A stretch of DNA of 64,000 bases. Origin: Merluccius polli (taxonomy: Eukaryota > Chordata > Actinopteri > Gadiformes > Merlucciidae). The notes below the pieces were generated by a model that made no database searches, was not told the origin of the DNA, and worked only from the letters and a program-made list of their open reading frames with translations. This document shows, one piece after another, positions 54,940-64,000 of the stretch. The stretch is from contig JAOPHQ010004263.1 in NCBI GenBank assembly GCA_030340625.1, positions 1 through 64,000 of the forward strand, in the 5' to 3' direction. The position numbers and the translations under genes were made by a program. Numbering within the stretch: position 1 is the stretch's first letter; every line of letters begins with the position of its first letter.

Positions 54940-57750
54940 CTGCAGGGGAGCGAGGGCCACAGAGAGACAGAGAGAGACACACAGACAGACACAGAGAGGG
55001 GGAAGAGGATGATGAAGGAAAAGTGTGGGGTAGGGAGAGATGAGGAGGACATCAAGAGGAGAAAGTCAGTCATAGAGATTGGAGTCGGTGGTCCCCCTGG
55101 CCTGGTGGGCTCAGTTAGTGACATCATGGTGGTTGGTTGGCAAGGGAGGCCACGGTGGTTTCAGCTCAGAGGGTCCCACAGCGAATTTAGCCGATCGAAT
55201 GACGTTTCAATTCAAGCCATTTCTTTATATGGAAAAGAAACCGCACTAAATAAATGAGTCATAGATCCACAATACATTTTGTACGTCTCATTGTTACTAT
55301 TAAGTTAATATTAACCATGTAACCATTTATTAAATGCCCACATTGATGTCAAATGACATGGCAAATCCTTAACGGTTTAGCGGTTAGTGTAACAGTAAGC
55401 GTTTACGACACATATGGAACGTAAATGTTATGTCACATAAACTGCCACAAACACATCTGAGAACCCATCTGAGAACCACAATGACAGCCATGGCAACGAA
55501 AGCATTGATCACCATTACCAGAATCACCGAATCAAAGAGGTGCTTAAGAGTAAATTTATTTTTATAATTTTGAGAAACAAGAGAGTGAGCAGGGAACGAA
55601 ACAAAGGAACGTCAAAAAAAAAGAAAAAGGAAAGGACACTCCCACCCACGACCCGATGGTGCATGTGAAGATAGAGGGCCCTCAATCAGCTGTGCACTCT
55701 GTGTTCACAGTTCCCAGATAAGCCTGCCACCCCCCCCCCCCCCCCCGTTACAGAGACAGTGAACCGCATCATCCTACAGGAAACAAGGAATAGAGTGAGG
55801 AAGGGGTTTGTGATTTTAAAAAAATGAGGGAGGAGAAGACACCACCATCACAGAAACTTGATAGAAGTCACCCCTGGATATCAGAAGACAAAACATTTCA
55901 GACATTTTTACTGTCTAAATCTGAATTAATTTTCATTGTTCTGTTAGAATAAATCAGGAAAGTGCTCAGAAGCATGTATGTCTCTGATTATAAATATGTG
56001 GACTAGTAATGTAATAATCAAATGTCCTTACACTACTGATACATCCAATTTTAAGGTTGTACATTCCGTCTGTTGCAATTTTTGGCTTTGCAGACAATAC
56101 GCAAGAGTAAATCGATTACACATTCAAAATGTTTAATCAATTTACACATTACATATATTATTTACATATAATGTGTTTCATCAATGCCATAATCTCCCAT
56201 CTTGCTGAAATGATGCAATATGCGACAAAAATACAAATCAAAGGAAACATGTGTTTTTGAAACATTGTAAGGGTGTGCATCCTTCTGCTCCAGGTACAGA
56301 TATACCTACCTTGTGATGCAACCCAATAGTTGTTGTCTGCTCACACAACAATGCCAGGTTAAGGAATCTAGACCTTTTTCAGGAGCACCTCACAGACTAA
56401 GTATTTATGCAATTAGGCATCGTTAATACAAACTTGAGTAGACAAAGTTTATAAACGTGTTTGACAACGACCACAAACTGGATACAAAATAAAAAAGCCA
56501 AGGTGCTCGTGAATTCAGCCGCAAATCTAAAATGTAGGAAAAGGTGGAGGGGTGCATATGGGGACTTGTTGATTCAGTTACTCTCAGGACGAAAACACAA
56601 CAATCAGTTTGAGAGGTGAGTGAGTGTTGAGGAGAGGGCATCACTCTAGGTGCAAAAACAGATCTGGGTTCTCACTTCAAATCATGGATCATTCTTAAAG
56701 GCAGCCTTAAGATTTGTTTTGGGCCATCGTTGTACTTAAATAAATGAATGTGAAGGAAGACTGACCCCAGGTCCAGGCCTTGAAGAAGAGGCCAGAGAGT
56801 TTTCAACAGAAACTGGTTAAGAGTGGGAGGGGATCAAAACACTAGCGACGCACTGCCCCCCCCCCCCCGACCCTGTCACATGACACAGGCCTGGGGGTTC
56901 ACAAAGCTACCTTTTACCTGCTGGCGCAGTTCTGTTTTTCGCTTTGCTCTGATTGGGTGGAACTGTCACACCAGGCTTTCATCATACCTCATTAGCATGC
57001 TTGTTAAGAGTGTTAGAGACAGGCGGCGGGTGGGGTTAGTGGAGCAGGGTGTGGTTAGTGGAAGCCAGTATGGGGGGGGGGGGGGGGGGGGGTCAGTAGT
57101 AAAGGGTTAGACTACAGGAGCGACATTGGCCAACAGGGTGATTTGCTTGTTACAAGGTCATGTTATTATACCATCACTAGGCGAACAGAACTACAGGCCA
57201 CTAAACACCACTACTTCCAGACGCTACACGACGAGGCCACTCCACCAAAATGAGTAATTATCACCGCTAATGGAGGAGGAGAGGACATTTAAAGCTGAGG
57301 GGAGGGAGGTATACCGGACATCAATAGTCATTCACACCCTCGCTCCTCCCCCGCTTTGTTTAATAAAACAAATAAATACAAATATAATATTCATCACAAA
57401 AACCATGAATGAAACAGCCTGCTTCCCCCGAGGCGGGTAGTTACTCGCCAAGTGGTCATCATGGCGACGTTGCTACGGATGGCGGTCTGATGTCATCACT
57501 CTGCGGAGACCCCCAGGATGCAACGGGGGGGAGGGATTTAACAAAAATACAAAATACAAAAAATAAAAACAAACAGTTAATCATGGTCAAAAGAAAGGGG
57601 GTGAATATTCTAAAGATGAAAGATGGCTGCTGTTGTGGGACAGATGGTAGAGAGTGACACACACACACACACACACACACCTGTAACAGGCATGGTTACA
57701 TGTCTGGGGAACCCTAGGCTCCAGGGACGATGGGTAGCAAGTTGTTGACA
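54940..57750 (-). other. clcn4: Intron of the clcn4-like gene, proximal part
   Basis: The last intron on the minus strand. It contains a pyrimidine-rich acceptor tract beside the exon (54955-55010), C and G homopolymers (55730-55746; 57072-57092), and a CA repeat (57658-57680). No exon of the CBS region is readable. The words AATAAA at 57361 and 57373 (plus strand) might mark an unrelated transcript, but I see no gene. Confidence 0.5.
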
Positions 57751-57754
57751 TTAA

Positions 57755-58276
57755 AGGTAGGGTGGAGGATGTTGGAAAAACGGTTTGAGCACACAGCATT
57801 TAGAAAAAAAACAATTCAAAAGTCCAAACCCCTTTCCTCGGCCTCCCCCCCCCCCCGAAGCCACGCCTCCAGAGTACAGGAACGCGCAGCGCTTGTTCCC
57901 GAGCTAAGCTTTTCTCATGGCTCATTCACAGGTAAGAAAAGTCCTCACGTGCTATCTGATATGCAGCTAACCAGCCAGTAGCCAAGCCTCTGAGGGCGCG
58001 CGATTCGTTCGTGCCCGAAGAGGAGTACGCGCAGAGGAGGGAGGGGGGAGGGACAAATGGCAGTTGAGTTTGATAGACAAGTCACCATCCAAACATCTTG
58101 AACGTAACGCTCATAATGATTGGATGGAGTTTTTTCAGTCCTGCCCATCCCACAGATGACTATTTTTTTCGGTGTATGTGTCATATCATTTAATTCATTG
58201 GTTTCAATCTGTGTGTGAAAGAGATTTTAAGCAATATGGTAAAAAATGCTGCAGGAAAACATAATCCACCCTACCT
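57755..58276. mobile_element. TTAA-target non-autonomous element
   Basis: 522 bp with inverted ends AGGTAGGGTGG and its complement, flanked by TTAA (57751-57754 and 58277-58280). The end sequence matches a very common fish element type. It is non-coding. A Kolobok-like origin is likely, but piggyBac also uses TTAA. Confidence 0.85.
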
Positions 58277-58619
58277 TTAATGTGTCAGTGAACCTAAAAT
58301 CTTTTTTTTAAATGTGTGTATTGGTATTATGTCTTATATGATCAACATAATTATCTACGCCATGTTGTCACTGTTACTAAAATAAGACCGTAGAGAGAAG
58401 AACAGGTGTAAAATCCTATGTTTTTGCCAACCAGTGTGTGAACATTCTACTCTGCTCAGAACTCAAGTTGCATTCTTTTCATGACGTCGAGATACTTCAA
58501 CTCAACTCAAAGTTTATTTATAAAGCACATTTAAAACTAACCAGGGTTGACCAAAGTGCTGTACAGGTTAATAACATACATATAGTACAAATAATGCCAT
58601 ATTTACAAGAAAAAGAATG

Positions 58620-59515
58620 CTAAGCTAATGAAACTTGGTTAAAAGCCAGGGAGAAAAAGTGCGTTTTTAGAGAGGATTTAAAAACCTCGAATGATCCGGC
58701 AGATCTGATGTGCCAGGGCAAGTTATTCCAGAGCCTAGGGGCCGCCGCCACAAAGGCTCGGTCACCTTTGGTTTTTAATTTGGTTTTAGGGGTGACCAGT
58801 AGCAGCTGATTAGAGGATCTCAGTGTTCTGGCGGGGGTGTGGAAATGAAGGAGCTCGATCAGATACTGGGGGGCTAGGCCATTACGAGCTTTAAAAACAA
58901 ACAGTAAAATTTTAAAATTTATTCTAAAAGCAACCGGGAGCCAGTGCAGCGACGCCAGGACAGGGGATATGTGGTCACGCTTGCGTTTGCCGGTGAGGAG
59001 ACGGGCAGCTGCATTTTGAACCAGCTGCAGGCAGTGCAAGAGTGAGCGGTCCAGGCCAAAATAAAGCGAGTTGCAGTAATCCAATCTAGTATTAATAAAA
59101 GCATGGATTAGTCTCCAGATCTCTACGTGGCAGATATCCTTTAACTTTTGATAAAATTCTTAAATGGTAAAAACTGTTTTTCACGACCGAGCTAACCTGG
59201 CGATCAAATTCCAGCCTGTCATCAAATATTACTCCCAGATTTTTGACAGAAGACCGAATGTTTGGTGTAAGGGGGCCCAGAAAGTCAGCAGGAAAGTCTG
59301 CTCGTCCACATCCAAACATTATGATTTCAGTCTTGTTTTCATTTAGATTTAAAAAGTTTAAGGTCATCCAGGATTTAACATCGTTTAGGCAATCAAGCAA
59401 TGTCTGTACTGAATCTTTAGATTTAGATGTCAAAGGCAAGTAGATTTGAACATCATCGGCATAAAAATGAAACAAAAGATTATACTTCTTGAAAATTGAC
59501 CCTAATGGTAGTATA
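58620..59515 (-). pseudogene. L2 RT catalytic end and C-terminal region
   Basis: Starts right at the Tc1 insertion (MYILPLGSIF) and reads FYADDVQIYLPL (about 59445), NLNENKTEIIMFG, NLGVIFDDRLEF and SSVVKNSFYHLRI. After a break near 59090 it continues MDYCNSLYFGLDRS, RKRDHISPVLASLHWLPV and TPARTLRSSNQLLL. The order is that of the RT thumb and C-terminal module of L2. The ADD catalytic pair is intact but the gene is not. Confidence 0.84.
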
Positions 59516-59517
59516 TA

Positions 59518-60728
59518 CACTCACCGGCCACTTTATTAGGTACACCTGTCCAACTGCTCGTTAACGCAAATTTCTAATCAGCCAATCACATGGCAGCAAC
59601 TCAATGCATTTAGGCATGTAGACATGGTCAGGACGATCTGCTGCAGTTCAAACCGAGCATCAGAATGGGGAAGAAAGGTGATTTAAGTGACTTTGAACGT
59701 GGCATGGTTGTTGGTGCCAGACTGAGTATTTCAGAGACTGCTGATCTACTGGGATTTTCACGCACAACCATCTCTAGGGTTTACAGAGAATGGTCCGAAA
59801 AAGAGAAAAAATCCAGTGAGCGGCAGTTCTGTGGGCGCAAATGCCTTGTTGATGCTAGAGGTCAGAGGAGAATGGCCAGACTGGTTCGAGCTGATAGAAA
59901 GGCAACTGTAACTCAAATAACCACTCGTTACAACAGAGGTATGCAGAAGAGCATCTCTGAACGCACAACACGTCGAACCTTGAGGCGGATGGGCTACAGC
60001 AGCAGAAGACCACACCGGGTGCCACTCCTGTCAGCTAAGAACAGGAAACTGAGGCTACAATTCGCACAGGCTCACCAAAATTGGACAATCCAAGATTGGA
60101 AAAACGTTGCCTGGTCTGATGAGTCTCGATTTCTGCTGCGACATTCGGATGGTAGGGTCAGAATTTGGCGTCAACAACATGAAAGCATGGATCCATCCTG
60201 CCTTGTATCAACGGTTCAGGCTGGTGGTGGTGGTGTAATGGTGTGGGGGATATTTTCCTGGCACACTTTGGGCTTATTAGTACCAATTGAGCATCGTGTC
60301 AAAGCCACAGACTACCTGAGTATTGTTGCTGACCATGTCCATCCCTTTATGACCACAGTGTACCCATCTTCTGATGGCTACTTCCAGCAGGATAACGCGC
60401 CATGTCATAAAGCGCGAATCATCTCAGACTGGTTTCTTGAACATGACAATGAGTTCACTGTACTCAAATGGCCTCCACAGTCACCAGATCTCAATCCAAT
60501 AGAGCACCTTTGGGATGTGGTGGAACGGGAGATTCGCATCATGGATGTGCAGCCGACAAATCTGCAGCAACTGCGTGATGCTATCATGTCAATATGGACC
60601 AAACTCTCTGAGGAATGTTTCCAGTACCTTGTTGAATCTGTGCCACGAAGGATTAAGGCAGTTCTGAAGGCAAAAGGGGGTCCAACCCGGTACTAGCAAG
60701 GTGTACCTAATAAAGTGGCCGGTGAGTG
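59518..60728 (+). mobile_element. Complete Tc1/mariner transposon
   Basis: 1,211 bp with inverted ends CACTCACCGGCCACTTTATT and their exact complement, flanked by TA (59516-59517 and 60729-60730), the Tc1/mariner target. It encodes one intact transposase on the plus strand and sits inside an L2 LINE. Both ends read the same for about 30 bases (CACTCACC...AGGTACACCT). It may be autonomous. Confidence 0.96.
59665..60696 (+). CDS. Tc1-family transposase, DD34E, intact
   Basis: 343 codons from ATG 59665 (MGKKGDLSDFERGMV) to TAG 60694-60696, uninterrupted and of normal family length. Residues about 1-110 are two helix-turn-helix segments of the paired-like DNA-binding region (DFERGMVVGARLSISETA, FSRTTISRVYREW, then SERTTRRTLRRMG). 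The catalytic domain shows WSDESRF (first Asp), YFQQDNAPCH (second Asp) and DLNPIEHLWD (Glu). It would cut at the element's ends and rejoin at TA sites. The start was chosen because family members begin MGK..DLS.FE. The 5' leader between the left inverted repeat and the ATG is about 115 bp. Confidence 0.97.
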   Translation: MGKKGDLSDFERGMVVGARLSISETADLLGFSRTTISRVYREWSEKEKKSSERQFCGRKCLVDARGQRRMARLVRADRKATVTQITTRYNRGMQKSISERTTRRTLRRMGYSSRRPHRVPLLSAKNRKLRLQFAQAHQNWTIQDWKNVAWSDESRFLLRHSDGRVRIWRQQHESMDPSCLVSTVQAGGGGVMVWGIFSWHTLGLLVPIEHRVKATDYLSIVADHVHPFMTTVYPSSDGYFQQDNAPCHKARIISDWFLEHDNEFTVLKWPPQSPDLNPIEHLWDVVEREIRIMDVQPTNLQQLRDAIMSIWTKLSEECFQYLVESVPRRIKAVLKAKGGPTRY

Positions 60729-60730
60729 TA

Positions 60731-62327
60731 TAGCAGGAAGAGAATAGGCCCGAGGATGGAACCTTGGGGGACCCCAGAAGTAAGAGGGGCTGCGGATGAG
60801 GTGAATTCACCTAGCTGCACAGAAAAACTCCGATCAGTCAAGTAAGACTGGAACCATGAGAGAGCAAAGCCTGTAATGCCCACCCACTGCTCCAGTCGTG
60901 CTAGGAGAATCCCATGATCCACAGTGTCAAAAGCAGCTGTCAAATCAAGGAGCACTAGCATAGCAGGGTTACCTGAGTCAACGGTTACCATTAGATCATT
61001 CAAAACTCTCAGCAGTGCTGTCTCAGTGCTATGTGATGGTTTAAAGCCAGACTGAAACTTCTCATAGATATCATTGGCCACTAGGAATGTTTGGATCTGA
61101 ATAAAAAACACTTTCTCTAAAAATTTTGGATAGAAATGGCAGTTTAGAGATAGGCCTGAAGTTAGACAGCACAGAGGGATCCAGATTTTTCTTTTTGATC
61201 AGAGGCTGCACAACAGCATGCTTGAGAGCAGCTGGAACACATCCGGTGCTAAGACAAGAATTAATAAATAAAAGTATATCAGAGCCCACCGTGCTGAATA
61301 CCTCTTTAAAAAGATGAGAGGGGATGCTGTCTGAAGAACAGTTTGTAGGTCGCAGATGCTGAACTACATTGGCCAGTGCGGAGAGGGATACAGGTTCAAA
61401 CTGATCAAAAACAGCATGTGAAGGAGGAACAGTGACGTCAGAGCTCGGGCTTGCAGAAGAGGAGGCAGGAGGCCTAAGAGCAGAGATTTTTTCAATAAAA
61501 AATGTAAGGAAATTCTCACAAAGGGTGAGCGAGGGTACAACTGGAGAGTTATCACAAGGGTTAACAAGGGAATTAAAAATGTTAAAAAGAACTAGGGGCT
61601 TGTGACGATTACAAGAGACAAGACTGGAAAAATAATCCATTTTAGCAGCCTTAACAGCACTCTGGTAGACAGACAGGATTTCACGAAGAGCTTTTTTAGA
61701 GACATGGAGCTTGTCTTTTTTCCACTTTCTCTCAGCGTGCCGACATGAGCGCCTGAGAGCGCGTGTGGAATCGTTAAGCCACGGTTCTGTACGTGCTTTT
61801 ATGCGCATTGTTCTAAAAGGTGCAACAGAATCAAGGATATCAGTGCAAGCAGAATTAAAATTTCTTAAAAGATTGTCAGTTTTAAAAGCGTGAATATCAT
61901 CCAGAGTGCTAAGTATATCACCAGAAAGGTCAGAGATACACGCTGATTCACAGATTTCATTGACGCTCACAGATAAATCATATGATAAAACCAAATCTAA
62001 GATGTGCCCTTTCTCGTGAGTCGGGTCACATTGAACAAGATTAAAAGATTCAATGAGGTTTAAGAAATCAGTGACCAGTGGTCTTGATCTACAGCATACA
62101 TGTATATTGAAATCTCCAGAAATAACAAAATGATCGTATTTCACAGAGACACATGACAGAAAATCTGCAAAGTCACAGATGAAATCCTTATTAAATTTTG
62201 GAGGGCGATAAACAACCACAAACATAACAGAGAACGAGGAAAGTTGTAGTTCAATAGTTTGCAGTTCAAAGCTGGAGTAGGTAGCAGATGGAGTAGGACG
62301 GCACTGAAAGCTGGATTTGAACACCAA
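60731..62327 (-). pseudogene. L2 endonuclease and RT N-terminal half
   Basis: In minus order: FVVVYRPPKFNKDF, VISGDFNIHVC and HILDLVLSYDLS (endonuclease), the spacer, NFRPISKLPFLSKI (RT fingers, about 61160), then after a frame change HSTETALLRVLNDLM, DLTAAFDTVDHGILLARL and GVPQGSILGPILF. The endonuclease N-terminus with the ETW motif is deleted. The right side stops at the Tc1 insertion. Confidence 0.84.
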
Positions 62328-62965
62328 GGCCAGACCGCCACCTCTGCCGGTGATCCGGCGATCGGGGTAGTCAATGGCTCAGGGAGAATAGGACGGATCC
62401 AACAGCCCCTCATGTGCAGTGCGCGCTTCACCGCGGGGAAATAGCGTCCGTCATCGATAAGATGAGCATCAGGCCCTCCAAAAGAAGCCACCAGGTAGGT
62501 CTTGAGTTTCACGATCACGCCACCTCGTTTTCCGCGTTTTCTGAAACGCTTTTTCCGAGGAAGAGCGTAGGGGAAATGCAGGAGGTGCGCAGGGACATCG
62601 GTAAGCACAGGCGGGAGATTGGTGTGTTGCTTTCCTAGTCTGGACTTTGATAATAACAGCGACTCGCTGAGAGCCTTAATGTTAAAAAGAGCCTGGCGAT
62701 TGTAAACAAACAGAGTGGATACATCTTGGCAAAATACACATAGCAGTAGGGTAACTACAAACAATATGCTGAGCAAACGAGGGAGATGAGGTTGACGGCT
62801 TGCCACCACAGGCACCATCTTGCTACGGCTGCTGCACCTACCTCCTGACTTCGACGTCATGAAAAGAATGCAACTTGAGGGACACCGGCGGCGAGGTGTG
62901 TGTGTGGATGTGTAGAAATCTGGGCAGCAGTTGATGTCAGTGTTCGAGAGAGGGTTTAGCTTCAC
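62141..62965 (-). pseudogene. L2 N-terminal ORF1-like region
   Basis: The part before the endonuclease reads LFVYNRQALFNI, PPVLTDVPAHLL, LPRKKRFRKRGKRGGVIVK (strongly basic) and a decayed GCWIRPI. Similar basic leader sequences precede the endonuclease in fish L2 copies. It may be an N-terminal domain of the single long L2 protein. The joint with the endonuclease (about 62330) has lost its usual middle part. Confidence 0.68.
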
Positions 62966-63326
62966 TTATACTACATATCATATACAACAACGGTATTAGC
63001 TTATAAAAAAGGATCACAAAGTTGGCGTGGGTTGTAACTATGGGGATAACACGTTCCCCTCCTTCCTCGAACTCTTCACCTAAAATGCATTTTTTCAGTG
63101 TTAGAATTTGAGCTGAAACAGGGGGTTTACTTACACTTTAAAGAGAGAAGGAAACTAAACTATTTAAAGGCTCTACGAGGAGGTGGTGATTTCCATTCAA
63201 CAGAGAGCATCTGGGAAAAAGGGGAAATCTGATGGTCCATATACCAAAGAATTACTCTCTACACAGACACACACACTTGCAAACTCCTTGTAGAGGCCTG
63301 AACGCTGCCATTTCTGTCCCATCCAT

Positions 63327-64000
<674 letters not shown>

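Larger units (their letters stand above)
58498..62965 (-). mobile_element. L2-type LINE split by Tc1
   Basis: The 3' tail near 58498 (TCAACTCAACTCAAAGTTTATTTATAAAGC on the plus strand, the mirror of a (TTGA)-like tail). The 5' region reaches about 62965, making it the longest LINE here. It holds an N-terminal protein, endonuclease, RT and tail in several frames. The Tc1 element at 59518-60728 lies in the RT between the PQG and ADD motifs. Confidence 0.88.

Noticed and set aside
56423..56644. Host exon on the minus strand in the clcn4-like intron
   Set aside because: No CBS-domain or ClC motif, no convincing splice sites, and a composition like untranslated sequence.

Overview
This window looks like nuclear DNA from a ray-finned fish (teleost). 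It contains one host exon, the last coding exon of a ClC-4-type chloride/proton exchanger read on the minus strand (54849-54939). The rest is dense with transposon families typical of teleosts: L2-type LINEs, Tc1/mariner, hAT, PIF/Harbinger-like, TTAA-target miniature elements, Ty3/gypsy with a PNMA-like gag, an Academ-like DNA transposon, and a retrovirus-like LTR family. Long CA, CT and ATT microsatellites and repeated poly-G/C runs fit the same picture. There are no operons, CRISPR arrays or tRNA genes.

Layout. 193-6610: an Academ-like DNA transposon with ~400-bp inverted repeats. It encodes a large protein with an XPG/FEN1-like nuclease block and a C-terminal CXC zinc-binding motif, and is broken by one frameshift, a hAT miniature element and a solo LTR. 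6611-9725: a Harbinger relic, an antisense LINE fragment and AT-rich repeats. 9730-12150: a decayed L2 LINE. 12186-18600: a 6.4-kb stretch bounded by AT-rich inverted arms, holding a second L2 LINE with a nested TTAA element. 19436-22431: a complete, apparently intact hAT element. 22700-31480: a second Academ-like gene split by a Harbinger-like element, a 6.1-kb LTR element (copy A, minus strand) and a GC-rich repeat. 31600-48884: a minus-strand gypsy element. Its 3' end is split by a young 9.4-kb LTR element (copy B, plus strand), which carries its own L2 LINE, and its gag is split by a hAT-type element containing a 28S rRNA fragment. 49240-50792: a Harbinger-like element with a Myb/SANT relic. 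50796-57750: host DNA with the clcn4-like 3' UTR, last exon and intron. 57755-58276: a TTAA element. 58498-62965: an L2 LINE with an intact Tc1 transposon inside. 63328-63440: a long CA repeat.

The sequence is best read as nested insertions. Target-site duplications are visible for eleven of them, so much of the order can be worked out. Two elements look coding-competent by reading: the hAT (two exons, 611 aa) and the Tc1 (343 aa). The rest are relics or non-autonomous. Motif recognition is from reading only; no database search was run.
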